Source: Clavelina lepadiformis (taxonomy: Eukaryota; Chordata; Ascidiacea; Aplousobranchia; Clavelinidae). From it: a DNA stretch of 64,000 nt. The DNA lies in contig NC_135244.1 of assembly GCF_947623445.1 (NCBI RefSeq), positions 6,572,001 through 6,636,000 on the forward strand. The letters run 5' to 3'. Each line of letters starts with the position of its first letter. Positions within the stretch are counted from its first letter, which is position 1. The translations under genes and the position numbers were made by a program. This document shows positions 1-12,748 of the stretch, piece after piece. A model generated the notes under the pieces. The model saw only the letters and a list, made by a program, of their open reading frames with translations, did not search any database and was not told the origin of the DNA.

Positions 1-3000
1 GATTTGCACAGACTTTGTGGACTGTTGTAGGGTGAAGGCTGGTCAGGTTGTTGAGTATGCATGTCGTCAGGAATCAGCATCACTACATCTTGGATCAACG
101 GACAAATCTGACCATTCCACAAACTACTCCCAGGAGAAAACATCTGTAGTAACCAAGAAACTAATAGTTTTTCACAGAAATTGTGTGCTTGCTTATTTTC
201 ATAACTACTGAAAATTGCAAATGATTTTATTAAGATGCAATCCAAAAGGAACTTTAAGAGAAATATCTAAACTTGTGATAAAAATGGTCAATTTATAAAA
301 ATGATGTTATTACTAAACTGGTGTCTACCTGTGGATATTCAAATGTATCTTTTGGTGGCTCTTTGGAATTACTTTGGCAGTTGTCTGGAGATACAACAAA
401 GAAGGGTGGTGACTGCAAAAAAAAGAATAATAAATTAATACTCATTTTGTCAGAGGTATTCAGTTAACCAGCATTGAGCTATAGTCTTAAATTACTATAT
501 CATGTATTGAATGGGGATTATATAAATTTACAACTAAAATTAATAGATAAATATTTACATCAATTTCACTAATGTTGTTCACAGATGCAAGGCAAGGCAG
601 CAATTTGTCTTTAGATTTCACTTGAGTCTGAATGCTACAAATTTTAATATTATGTAATTTGTAAGACCAACACAAATTAAAGGCAACTGAACCAATATAA
701 ACCAAGAAGTATTATACTTAAAGTCATTGTTTCTGAGTCCAGAACAAAAACCCCAAATTATTTTTTGCTTTTTCATAACCCCAAATATACAATAATTTGA
801 AGTGGATTATGACACTAAGTTGAGTCACCTGAAATTGATAAAACTGGTGACAAATAGTGTAGCAATGGGATCAGGGGATAAAAAAGTTATTGTAGAAACA
901 AGGACATCAGCTTTGATACATACTTACATACATTCATTTATTCAGCTTTGACTTAATACCACTGCATCATTTAAACATTAAAGTTCTCGGTACACATGTT
1001 TCACACAAATGTCGATCAGGTGTGGTTTTGTATTAAGTTATTTTTGTCATTACGAATAAATTACGAAGTGTTGAGCTAATGATCTCTTACGTATGCAATA
1101 AAACATGTACTGAATGAGGGCACATCGTATAGTGTCAGACTGAGATAAGGTCTATGTACTACTTAAACTGGCATCTCTTGATCTAAGACTGTCTATGTGC
1201 AAGTTCTGATAAACTGACATTTTTTTATCATTTTGCCTGAACTTAGAACTGTACACCAGGACCATAACCATTAAGAAGACAGACTGAAACTTTGATTAAA
1301 CTATCATTGCTAGATCACAACAATGAGAAAAATGTTACAAGACACCAGAGATTATTGCTGATATAATAGCCAGTCCATACCTCACCATGAAATATTTTTG
1401 GTTAACCTCGGCACAACAAGAGCCGCTTACACCTTGAGACCAACAAAACGCTTTTGAGTTAACTGAAATTTTATGTAAAATGTTTCAAATTGTCGTTTGT
1501 TGTTTACATGCATTTGAAGATGTAATTGCTGGTTCTGGTAAACTGACTTTAAGTTTGATAAAATTTAAAAAAAGCAAAGCAGAGCAACAAGCTTGCATTA
1601 TATTTCACCTACTAGTAGTCTACTACTATTTCTCCTATACACTTAATGCTGCACAGATGTTGAAAATTTGTAAGATTTAAGGATAAGTATTAAATAAAAT
1701 AAATGGCCAAAGTTATATGGTTAGGGCTCTAATAGCATGGTTTGCAATTGTGCTATTCCAGTGTAGGCATAGAAGTAAGAACCTTACCTGATGCTTGCTA
1801 CTAATTTATTTTTTATATTTAACACTGCTAATGCTGTAACGTAGGACGTTGAGATTATATAAATTTCCAGATGAGAAAAACTGCATTAAAAGCAAGTTCA
1901 TTTAAAAACATGAGAAAATATCTGTTTGCAAAAACAGCATTCAAAGTAAACTTGAACTTTACCGTATCTTGTCATTCATTAATGACTTTTTGGTAACGTA
2001 CATCTTAGAAAACACACTTTTCAGTCATTATAAAGCCATATCCATAAATGAAAAAAGTAAACTACAGTAGAACCACGGTAAACGACCATCCCAGTTCTAA
2101 CACCACTTAAAGGCGTTTGTTACCACTTGAAACGTTTCCTATTGTTATGCAAGGTATAACACACGTTTCTGTATTGCGAAGATTCGACAAAGGTCCCGTA
2201 GATGATCGACTTACTGGGGTTTTACGGTAAGTTAATTAATAATTTTGTTTCACTGATATTGAATACTTTACATTGGTGGCATAGCTAGAATTTCTTGTGC
2301 ACCAAATCTGTCTTGGCTTTCTGACCTCTTGTACAAGACCTCTGCAATTTTCAAAGAAACTACAGTATTTATTTAATTTTGTTAAATGAAAAAAATTCCA
2401 TGCCTTCTTAGCAAGCTTCCATCTTATTTTTGCATACAGTATATTTTTGGAGGTATAGTGTTATTTACTGTTAAATTATTATAAATATCTAAATTATGAC
2501 TGTATACGTTGTGTTTCTTGCCTTTTTTATGCCTTTTTGCTTTAACCTGTTTCTTCAGATATTCTTCTGTGTCACTGAAAACATCAATGTGGGTTAGATT
2601 ATGTCATATAGGAAAATATCCTATAATTTTGTTGACTTTTCTTCGATAGCCATTCACTGACATCATTGTTTAGTCACCGATCTGGAAACTGTAATAAAAA
2701 CTAAATGAACAACCACCTCGAGCTCGGTGATAACCCTTGAAACAACCTTTTTCTATCACCAACTCCAGCTTGTGTTTGAGAATGACTAGTTCCTGAAAAA
2801 GTGCACTTCACTGTATAAAATTATACATAAAAATGCAACCTTTACTGAAATTTAACAAACCTATTCTCATGTTACCTGCTTTGCTATTAATCAATTGTTC
2901 CACACTGCTAAAACTATCTTAAAATATTGTACCAAAGGAAATACAATATGTAGTAATTATTTTCATAAACACTTCAATATCTTAGAGTTGGTTTGTGCTT

Positions 3001-3937
3001 ACCATGCATATTAACTTCTACAAAACCTTTTTTTTCTTCATCCTTGCATAAAAATATACTTGTTTTAAATGTTAATGAAATTGTGTATGGAGGAAAATAA
3101 AACATACACCACGATTACCATAGTACAACATCTGCTGAAAGAGTCATATTTGACTATTGGCCTTACAATTTTAGCTGGAGCATTGTCCAATGGTCGTCTG
3201 GAATGAAGAAATGTTAGAACTTCCTTGCTTAAGCTAGCTGAATCCCAAGTTAGCCCTAAATGTATCCCAAACATACAGTTATTACAGCAAAATTAAAGGT
3301 AAAAATAATCAAGCATTACCCACATTGGATTGTTTCTTGCTGTGGTTTACAACAATCATCTGCTAAACCCCACGCTACAGCTAATAGGTATTGAATGTAT
3401 CTTGTGCACTCAGTCAAAACTGTTTGCTGAAAGGAAAAAAATGTGGTATACAACTTCCATATCTTGTTTTCTAGTTCAGACTGCACAGGCAATTTTTACT
3501 AGATTTTATTTGTAAATAAAAAGAGAGGGGTTTTACCTTCGTTTGATTTACTCGTGGAATATCAGGCAAAATATTGATGAGATCATTTAAAGCAGACATC
3601 ATCATCTTATATTGGGTTCTATAGAGAAACGTACAATAATGAGTTTACAGGCAGGTTTCACATCGTAGGCAATCATATACAAAAATTTTGACAAGGTCAA
3701 GGCAATCCTGAAAACAAGACAGTATGTCAAGTAAATGAATAAATGCTATTGATTAAGTACTAACCTTTGTTTCAACCTATGAAGTTCAGATGGTGTTAAA
3801 TATGATCCTGAACTAGCTTTTTGTGATAAACTGCGTTCAGATATTTGTTGGACACCATAACTTCTTGCAAAACAACTTTCCTCTTTTATTCCTGACTTAA
3901 TAATATCGGGGAGTTGGTGAGCTTTTACATTACTCAT
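1..3937 (-). CDS. Partial multi-exon gene with a bHLH-like domain
   Basis: Read on the minus strand from ATG at 3937. Exons with GT-AG borders and compatible phases are 3765-3937, 3537-3618, 3320-3426, 3167-3197 and 3003-3042. A tentative exon begins at 2792, with its donor unclear. Two further clean exons, 329-412 and 1-143, are open in the same frame, and the gene continues past the left edge. Across exons 1-3 the protein has a basic-helix-loop-helix pattern: a weak basic stretch (HRLKQRTQYK), helix 1 ending ALNDLINILP, a short loop, then helix 2 QTVLTECTRYIQYL. The basic region is poor in arginine, so DNA binding is uncertain. Residues after the domain are low in complexity and rich in Ser, Pro and Gln. 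I do not recognise the exact family. bHLH transcription factor is an inference from the helix pattern. Exons may be missing between about 2790 and 412. Confidence 0.5.
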
Positions 3938-5492
3938 AGCTTTTTATTAATCTTCACAGGGTGCAGAAAAATGTAAAGTAAACAATATACCTGCTGCACT
4001 GGGTTTAGTTATTAATACCTAAACCACCTTGGACAAAGTGTTACTGTGAGAAAAATGGCCAAGTGCTGCTATTTCTGCTACTTCTGCTACTTCTCATTAC
4101 ATTATTGACATACGATACTCTATCATTGATCACTAAAATTAAGCTAGATTAAATATTCTAATCTAATTCAATCCTTAGTTTAAAAGCTTTTTGCCTTCAA
4201 TGTGCTTGATTTTCAGCGCAACTACATGTGTGTCTCTGATTTGTGCTTGTGTACTATGTACCTTGAATTCTTTATTAATTCGTGCTCTAAAGGAACAATG
4301 AAGATGTAGATAAAACACAAGTAAAAGTTGTAAGACAAACCACAACCACATTTGCTAAGGACTATGGTTTGTAGATTTCCCTACTGAGGCAGTAAAGTCC
4401 TTTATAATGCAGGCAGTAGAATCATTCTTCTGTTTTTACAACAATAAGGGCCATAGTTTTAAAGGTAGTAAATGAAGTCGGTGAAGCTATAGGGTGATAT
4501 ACAGTTGAAGCAAATTAGCTTGACTTCACTTGACTGGAAATTTTTGATAACTCAAATAACTTAAACCCATCAGCAAATCATCTATTAAAATCTAACCTAT
4601 GTAAACAACTGACAATAACTTTAAGCTCATTTATAACCTTCTATATCTACAACTCCAAATGATCTATTCTGACTGTTGCCACTTTTGTGAAAGCAAAAGT
4701 CTTCTGAGCGAACAATTGCTCATGGCTCCACCAGTGACCATTTTAAATGACCGTTTTTTAATGTGACAATTTTTCAGTGGTAAATTTTTATCTTAAAATC
4801 TCACAGATGGAGCTGCTCTTAAAAACACTAATAATTGAGCAGCTCCTGGCCAGACGAAATTAATCAGAAAAAAATTGTCTAGCTGCGAAAATTATTACTG
4901 GTGAAGCAATAACTTAATGAGTCTATATGAATCCAGTCATATTCTCATGGTTGTTTGCCGCCAGACTGTATTTTTTGGCCAGTTTTGACAAGATGCGCAA
5001 AAGGACTATGAGCGCACTTGAGATCACAGCCTGCCGGTTGCCAGATTGGAAAGTTTGCTAAGTGTGTGGGTGATAAAAATTAATTGCAAGTATAATGGCT
5101 ATCGTTTCATCTTGTTCCGCATGGGGATTTTTCACCCAAAACCAGCAGACTTTCCCATCTGAGTCATATGCAGGTCCAGACTGCAGAATAAAGAGACTAT
5201 GACCCATTAAATCATGTGAAAATACCAAAATGCGTAAAAACTGTATTCTAAATTGCTTAAATGGATATAATATACATCTAATTAAACATATTAATGAACC
5301 TGAATTGCTCTACCAAATTCAATTACAACTGCTCTAAAGTACACCCTTGTCCAACTCTGCAGATCGGGTTTGCCTTTGCTGGAAATCCACCAATTTTACA
5401 ACTGTAGCGTCTATTGCACTGTCTGCCAGTTACTGAATTTGGGAAAAGCTACTTCGGTAAATGCCTAGCCAGTTATGCAATTGATATCTTCT

Positions 5493-5556
5493 TACTTCGG
5501 TAAACGGCGGCCAGTGAAATAGATATTTAGTTTACTGGCTGCCGTTTACCGAAGTA
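5493..5556. repeat. 26-bp stem hairpin
   Basis: Positions 5493-5518 and 5531-5556 are inverted copies matching at 24 of 26 bases around a 12-base loop. The arms start with TACTTCGGTAAACGGC. A further TACTTCGGTAAA copy lies at about 5449-5460, so the hairpin is probably the core or end of a larger palindromic element. Confidence 0.8.
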
Positions 5557-8539
5557 GAAAAATAAAAATACGGTAAACAGCAATTACGCTAGGCAGTAAA
5601 TGGAAATGTATGCCAATTTTCAATTTCTAGAAAGTGAATTGAAATATGTGCTAATTTTCAGCTTCAAATGACAAAAAACACTAAATTAATTAAAAAATCT
5701 AAATTAATTTATAACTAATCGCCTCCGACTCAAACCCTCATGAATAAATTAGATCAAAAATGAATTTGGACAAAAAAGAAGTCAAACAATAAACCACTCA
5801 TAGCGGAAAGTGTGGCAGCTGCATGCTCGAGATTCATCAACGTGCACGCTGACTTTTTTATCTTCAGGCCAATGTATAACAAACGTGTAATGAAAGAAAA
5901 ACAAGTTGTTTGAAATGCAATTTATAATAAATAAACTAAGAACTGAAACTTCAGTAAGCGTCATCACGTCAAAATCTGCATCTTTGTACATACAATTTCT
6001 AGTTGAAAACTGCCATACTTTCCAGTCAGACTACAGACACTGACGTACTCAAGCTTCAGTGGCACACTTAAGGTGCTTTATTTTTTACTAATGGCTTGGA
6101 GAAAACCTCTGTGCACTCAATTTCCAGTCGATTTAAAGATTAAATAAGTCAAGTTGTGTACGTTACTGTGCAAATGCGCACCTTCTCCCGTCTAAAATAA
6201 GCGTCATAAACCCATTAGCGAAAATCTGCTGGTCATCATATCACGATTCAGCAACTTCGATAAACTATTACCGGTTAAAGAATCACTTCACACAGCTTCG
6301 GATAAACCCGTACTGCAGAGTAGGGCCATATTCAGCAAAATCTTGGATGCACCAAGCAACCAAAAATGACAAATACAGTGTGCTAAAATGCTGCAACACA
6401 ATGGAAGTGTACACTTAGGTGTACAATTGCACAGTAATGTACAGTTTATGATCTCTAAATCAACTGAAAATTGAATGCACAGAAGTTCAGTCCGAGTCAT
6501 TAAGGGCAAAATAACAAACATTAAGTGTGGTAACTGAAGCTCACAAAAAGCAGTATTGAGTGCACCTATGCTAAGAGTGATGGCGTGCACTGAAGCTTCA
6601 TTTCTTTGTTGATTTATTACAAAATGGCGTTCAAACAACCACTTTCTCTTTATTTATCACAAATTGGCATGAAAATAAAAAAGTTCGGCGTGTAAGTTGA
6701 TAAATCGCGTGCGTGACCGTATAGAAAGAAAGCGTTGTGCACCGGACCTGTCCGATGTTCCGTGCACAACGTAGCTACCTGGTACACAATATAGGTCAAT
6801 AAACCTTCTTTGTAAGCTAAGTGTAATAAACTCAAGCTTGTAATAGACTGATGTAATTTCCAATCATATGATTTAGTACGAGGTCACATAAAGTGTGCAT
6901 ACACGACTGTTAGTTTCATCGAATGACCTTAGTAGGTAAGGCAATCAGAAGGATACGGGTACAACACAAGATTAAAGGAAACAGTAATCAAGGAACAGTA
7001 TATAATAATTTATGGGCAATTAAAGTCAAACATGCTGTATCCCCATTAGATGGTGTAACAGCTAGGGAGGTGATGGCGAGACTAGGTCAAGCAGTTATCA
7101 GGGCAACTAGCCTAGTATAGCGACCAGCACATCAGCAATAACAATTTCGTTCAAACATTATCACACTAAGTAATGCCCAAACAGAGATATTTGGTGAACA
7201 GTCGTGCATATTGGTACACACTTTTTGTTGCCTACTGGTGCATCCCTGTCATTATAAATTACGCTGTCCGGTGCACAAAAAAACTTACATTCAGTACTGA
7301 CGTGCGTGAAGGTGCCACTTTCCACTGTAAAGAAGGCTACCGGTAGTTTTATTGGTTCCTTCGACTCTAAGTTAACGAAATTTCTGGTTGTGGACGTTTC
7401 ACTGCTTGTATAAGCAAGGTAAGTACCTCAATGCAAGAAGTGTGCAGTGGAATCATTTTCCTTGCAGTGTCACCATCATCCCCAGCAAACAACGCTGGAC
7501 AGGAGTCTGGACTGAGCAGACTTGCAGAGTAGCAGACGATTGGTGGGGACTTGAACCATGGACATCTCACAAAGCAGCGAGATTTTTGACATTTGCAAAC
7601 CATTTGCAGTTTTTGTATGACTTTAACTCGGTGATAAATCATATATGTAAAGTGTGTCATACGGGAATTAATCAGACAGCTTTGAAAGAATCGTTAAGAA
7701 TTTCTGGAACTTGCAACCTGACAGAGTAACATTTTATTAATTGTACGCCATAGTTTGTAAGTATTTTGTATATAATGGCTAGCCAAACTGAAACAAAATG
7801 TTTGTTTGTGTATTGTATTTATGATGGACAGTGAGTAGAGTTAATTCCATGTTTAAAGCTTAGGGTTATAGTGCAATAAAGACATTACTCTATTATAAAT
7901 GCTGTTGAGCTATTCCTGATCAACCACTGCGGCTAACTTGGTATCATTTTATTGGCAAATATCATGTGCCGAAGCCCAGGCTTAATAGGGCGCGGAAAGA
8001 CGTCTCAAAAGAGCGTCTGTGTACCTCCTCGTCTAAGACGACTGAATCGAAATAAGAAATGTGAAAAAAGAAAAAGAAACAGAAAAATGTACAGCGTAAT
8101 AAAAAACATTATGCTATATGTATGTTGTTGAACTGTTCCTGATCTACGAGAATTTTTGTGAATTTGAAGATTGCATATAATCCACGAATCATGAAAATTT
8201 TTGTTCGTGTGAAGAACATGAATAATCCACCTCCTTGGACTACTGAACAGAAACACCACTTCTGGCTTTGCGATTTAAATGTCAATTAAAGCGGCGATTC
8301 AGTTAAACAAATATAGCCTATACTAATTATCTAATAAAGATAAAATAAATAAATAAGTTAAATTTAACCTGGATAGGCCTAAATAGAAATATATCCTGAC
8401 TTTTTACATTATATTCAGGACATAGGCCTACAACTTTCCTTACAACTTCCCACCCCCTCCCAAACAATTGGAGATACGGCGAGGGACAATCACAATAAGC
8501 GCGAGACCTAACGCAAGAACTGATGACTATACTCACAGC

Positions 8540-9247
8540 CAGTGATGGCTTCAGGTTTGGAGGGGTTTGGGGCAAAATGAGGTATGGGGTGACTTAACTT
8601 TGGGGGCCACAAAATTACATGAGACGTAGCAATCTATCCTAGGGAGGTCCGGGAGCATGCTCCCCCGAAAAATTTTGAATTTTCATGGTTTAAAATGAAT
8701 AAAATTTTGCTTTTCTTTCAAAAAACAAACTGCCCGAGATTTTTGTGGATTTCTTTTCAGTTTTTCCCTCCCTATATTTTGCTCTATGGGCCCAATATCT
8801 CCCTTCATTTCTTCGTTGCTATCGAGTGCCAAATACCTCAGAGATTTGCCTGTAGAGAACAAAATGTTTTTCCCTCTTGGCATGATGTTTTCAATCACAT
8901 TGCGGTTTAAGCTAGGCTATATGAAAGTAATCTCAAAGCAGGAGTGGACCAATTTACACGAAGGTTCGATTTACACAAGTTTCCCCCCTATTTTAAATAC
9001 AGATCATACAGCTAATTAGCATTAACCAATGAATGAATCCTGCACTGAAAAACTGCGAATGGTTACCAATAATACTTGTATTTAATGTCCGTTCCTTTAG
9101 AGTTTAGAACGTGCATACACAATCAGGAGAATTTAGAGCCTCGATCGCCTTCTATCGATCGATAGAACGTGCATACACAATCAGGGGAGCCTCTTAGGAG
9201 GGGACCGAGGCGACCGCCTCGCTCGCCTCACCCTAAAGCCACTACTG
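8540..9247. mobile_element. hAT-like non-autonomous element
   Basis: The left end CAGTGATGGCTTCAGG (8540-8555) and the reverse complement of the right end (9231-9247, CAGTAGTGGCTTTAGGG) form imperfect terminal inverted repeats with the CAG...TG start common in hAT elements. The interior is clearly homologous to 36193-36532. No clean 8-bp target duplication is visible. A short direct repeat (GAACGTGCATACACAATCAGG) occurs twice near 9107-9185. Confidence 0.55.
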
Positions 9248-9327
9248 CGTAAACCAAATATCAATTTTTGCAAATCAGCGTCCATCGCAAGCTTTGCTTT
9301 GTGATATGTGTTGAATAAGGTTTGGTA

Positions 9328-9617
9328 ACACTTAATCACGCGACACATAATCACTTGGACATTTAATCACGCGACACATAATCACTTGGACAGTTAATCA
9401 CGCGACATTTAATCACACATTTACAGTATCGAAAATTGCAAGTCTACACATGGGAAATGTGAGCAACTGCACGAACAACACACACACAGGTGGTTTGGTT
9501 ATGTGTCTGATTATGTGTCTGTAATTGTGTGATTAAATGTCGCGTGATTAACTGTCCAAGTGATTATGTGTCGCGTGACTAAATGTCCAAGAGATTATGT
9601 GTCGCGTGATTAAGTGT
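9328..9617. repeat. Long foldback with tandem sub-repeats in each arm
   Basis: The left arm (9328-9418) and right arm (9527-9617) are near-perfect reverse complements over about 91 bases with two or three mismatches. They are separated by about 108 bases of unrelated sequence. Each arm is itself built from tandem units of about 30 bases containing AATCACGCGACAC and AATCACTTGGAC. Extra partial units follow the right arm up to about 9635. No open frame covers it. Confidence 0.85.
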
Positions 9618-9661
9618 CGCGTGATTATGTGTCTGTACAGTGTACACCGTTTAATAATACG

Positions 9662-10176
9662 CAGAGGTGGGCAGTCGGTACTTTCAAAGTACCGTCGGTA
9701 ACGGTATCGGTATTTAGGAAAACAATTAACGACGGTTCCGGTATTCGGTAAGGTTTTAAAAAAGTAGTTCAGTACTTTATCGGTACCGGTACTTTTTGTG
9801 TAAAAGATGCTGCTGCAAATGCAATGTTTGCCGCTATTATGCCTATGGTAAATGTTACTCCAGATAAAAACATATATCACGTTACTCGCATACAATTTTA
9901 ATTGACATTTCTAGATTAAAAAAGATCAACAGGTGTTAGAATTGGCATTAAGTATTAATTACCATGTATTTTTTAAAACATACCTGTTAAAGTTATGTAA
10001 AAAACAAGGGAAAAATAACCGAGTACCGGGATTGACTGAAATTTCTTGAAAAAAGTAATTCGGTTTTGAGATTCGGTACTTTTTTTTAAAGTAGGGTTAG
10101 TAGGCTATTGACGGTACCGGTACTGAAAAAATATCGTGGTACAGTAATTTGGTGCTGCCCAGTGCCCACCTATTAT
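9662..10176. mobile_element. hAT-type MITE, family A, copy 1
   Basis: It begins CAGAGGTGGGCAG at 9662 and ends with TGCCCACCTATTAT, giving hAT-like terminal inverted repeats. Flanks ATAATACG (9654-9661) and ATAATACA (10177-10184) are a 7/8 match for the 8-bp target-site duplication of hAT insertions. The interior is rich in GGTACCG-type motifs. There is no transposase frame, so it is non-autonomous. The same family lies inverted at 12346-12740. Confidence 0.85.
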
Positions 10177-10184
10177 ATAATACA

Positions 10185-11018
10185 TTCTCTTTCGAAAACA
10201 AATTGAGACCTATCACTGTGATTTGCGTAAAACAATAAAGGTTATATAAATGATCTTTTTATATCTTATTAGTATTACTTTATATCTAGTTATATATATA
10301 TTATATAGGATGTCCATGAAAAGAACGAGCTAATACGCTGCATTGGTCAACAAAAGTCGGAAAGGCCAAATATGTGTAATAAGTTTTGTAGGAAAACTAA
10401 TACGAATAGCCTACTATAAATTACTATTTAAGTTGTTCTCTTCCCAAACCGTTCTGATGGCTTTGTTCTTCTTTAAAACCTCTTAACCGTTAAAATTGGC
10501 TGTATCGTGAGCAAATATCGCGCGAACCACTGTAGAATCAGCGTCAATACAATTAAAGTGGTGTGTCTAAAGTTTTCTAAACGATGACCGCCATATTGCG
10601 ACCGCTGTGTTGCTTTTTGCATTGAGAAAAATCGTAGCGAAAAACGTTTCAAGATGAAGACTGCACCACGGAGCATACTGCAAGTCAAGCTTTCAAGAAA
10701 AAAAAAAATTATAAACGCGATGTCCGGCCAGTAAAGCTTGAATTCGTGCACACGGAGCAAAAGTGTTAGGCTCCATGGTACCGCAGTCATCTAATCTTGA
10801 AATTTAAGTTTTTGCGGATCACTGGTTTTTGACAGGAATACCAACGATTTTTATAGTTTTAAAAGATGTCATAGTGAAAGCCAAGGATTTTTGGGCAAGG
10901 CCACGCACTTTACGATTGCTGGCCGACGCAAACAATTCAATGTCGTATCGTATGGGTATGCAACAAAGTAGGCTAATGCTTACATTCCTTACAGCACAAA
11001 CTGTAAATAAACAAAACA
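10185..11018. other. Intergenic, no gene seen
   Basis: AT-rich sequence with a TA-rich run near 10280-10310. Short frames on both strands at 10473-11026 overlap one another and show no family motif. Nothing else is supported here. Confidence 0.5.
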
Positions 11019-11024
11019 TTTATT
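11019..11024 (-). terminator. Probable polyadenylation signal of CHCHD1
   Basis: TTTATT on the plus strand, AATAAA on the coding strand, lies about 95 bases beyond the CHCHD1 stop codon. Confidence 0.5.
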
Positions 11025-11119
11025 AAATACAACACATTAAACAGGTGACACACTGTGATTTGATCATACTTCAGCACACTAAAATAAATAGAAAAAACAA
11101 CAGTAGAAAATCCGATTGC

Positions 11120-11934
11120 TTAGGATTGCTGCCTTTTATTAAGGGGTCGTCCTTTATCTTCAAACGGCATTTTCTTCGTTTTTGTTTCTGCGTGTGTATT
11201 AAGAAGATTTCTTTGTATGCGATATTGTTCCTTGTTGACAGTAGCTGGATAATTCTTCAAAAGTTTGGCATAAACATCATGACTATGTATTCCTTTCACC
11301 GATTTTCCACTGGCTGCTTTCTGCAATATAGACATTGAATATGAACAGTATATCAAAACGTAGAATTTTGTCAGGCTCTGGAAACTGTTTCCAGTAATAG
11401 CACAGTACAGTTATAAGATTAGTAGCAGATGACAGGAAACCGGAAACAAATGTTACAGACACTCAAAAACGTTGCAATTACGCGAAGTGAAACTGATGCC
11501 TGCTTTTGGTAAAAAATAACTGTAATTAAACTTTGTATAAATGTAAGTTTAAAACTTTAAAATATTAACTGTAGACATATTGTACCCTCACTTACTATGG
11601 ACTGTTGGCACTTTATTAAGGCCTGCAAATTTTCAGCACACTGAGAATTTTGATTGTGCTTTTGAATACATTCCATCAAAGCATTAAATTCATCTAAGCA
11701 TTGGAACCCTGCAAAAGTAGTAAGCACACAATATAAAATGTGGTAGAAATATTGCAAAAGCATGCATTTATACTGAGATAATAAAAAAATAACATACATA
11801 CCTTTACTTTTCTTTTGTGGAGGCACATATCTGTTTTTCAACACAATTGGTCGTTTTGTTTTCAAAATTAGACCAGTTTTCCTATTTGTGATATACGCAA
11901 GCTTAGCATTGATATCAGAAATCCTTTGGGGCAT
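11120..11934 (-). CDS. CHCHD1: CHCHD1 / mitochondrial small ribosomal subunit protein mS37
   Basis: Three exons on the minus strand, 11802-11934, 11596-11708 and 11120-11320, join in frame to 148 residues. The N-terminal part carries a basic LILKTKRPIVLKNR segment as in metazoan CHCHD1. It is followed by the twin CX9C signature of the CHCH fold: C48-x9-C58 and C68-x9-C78, each pair in a predicted helix. Proteins of this family are imported into the intermembrane space or matrix by the Mia40 route, and CHCHD1 is a component of the mitochondrial 28S subunit. The C-terminal 65 residues are basic and longer than in the short vertebrate form (about 118 residues). Two inverted hAT-like elements flank the gene. 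Family assignment is by motif and N-terminal similarity; CHCHD family paralogs are the alternative. Confidence 0.82.
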
Positions 11935-12345
11935 TTTTCATAGTTGCTTAACCATAAAAATATTGTAGGTGCATGACCTTGAAAGAAACACCGTTAACTG
12001 CAGCAAAAGAATAATATCACACTCTGTGAGAAGATTTGCTAAAATTATCTATCCTGCTAAAAGCAAATGAATCCATTAACTGTTTTATTCTCTAAAATTT
12101 GAAAGCTTAAAGAAAGGGGCAAGTCCAAAAACAAATTGATCTTATATAAAAGAACACTACTCACTGAATATTCTGGTAAAACAGTTTTGAAAAATGATCC
12201 TTGGTTACCAACTATAAGCAAAAAAATCACAAAATTGGTTTTAATTGTGACAGACATCAGGGCTCTTGTGATGTCATAGATAATCACAGAGAACATTCAC
12301 AAATTTAGCAATACCTCCTGTATCTATCTGTTACAGCTGTATAGA

Positions 12346-12740
12346 CATAGGTTGGCAGTACCGCGGTACTTTTGAAAAAAAGTACCGAATTACATTTTTC
12401 AAGAAATTTCAGCCAGTCTCGGTACTTTTCAGGTGATTAGTTCAAAATTTTAACAAGTAGGTGTTCAAAAACACATGTTATTTAATCCTTTTGTTGATCT
12501 TTTTTATTCTAGAAATGTCAAGTAAAATTGCGAACAGGTAACGTCACATCTGTTTTGACCTGGAGTAACCTTTACATAATATCATAATAGCGGCAAATAC
12601 TGCGTTTGCAGCAGAATCTTTTACACGAAAAGAACCGGACTACTTTTTTTACAATAGTATCGAATACCGAAACCGTCGGTATATTTTTTGCCAAGTACCG
12701 TTACCAACGGTACTTTCAAAGTACCGAGTGCCCACCTCTG
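12346..12740. mobile_element. hAT-type MITE, family A, copy 2 (opposite orientation)
   Basis: The flanking 8-bp duplication TGTATAGA is perfect (12338-12345 and 12741-12748). The right end TGCCCACCTCTG is the reverse complement of the copy-1 left end, and the interior matches copy 1 in reverse, including the segment with GCGGCAAATACTGCGTTTGC. Non-autonomous, with no coding frame. Confidence 0.9.
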
Positions 12741-12748
12741 TGTATAGA

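Larger units (their letters stand above)
3938..9327. other. Gene-poor interval with repeats
   Basis: No supported coding exon was found. Open frames here, including a 116-codon one at 6288-6638, have no recognisable domain and no splice partners. The stretch holds a 26-bp hairpin (5493-5556), an inverted repeat pair (6737-6747 and 7266-7276) and most of a dispersed hAT-like repeat (8540-9247). The rest shows nothing I can name. Confidence 0.6.

Noticed and set aside
2068-2814. Possible Tigger element from CAGTAGAACC to TTCACTGTA
   Set aside because: Only the outer 4-6 bases of the ends pair, and the span overlaps a tentative exon of the bHLH-like gene.
6288-6638. 116-codon frame on the minus strand
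   Set aside because: Cysteine/leucine-rich, with no domain, no splice partner and no polyadenylation signal nearby. Likely chance in AT-rich DNA.
9328-9617. CRISPR-like reading of the AATCACGCGACAC repeats
   Set aside because: The units are contiguous, inverted between arms and without unique spacers, in an animal genome.
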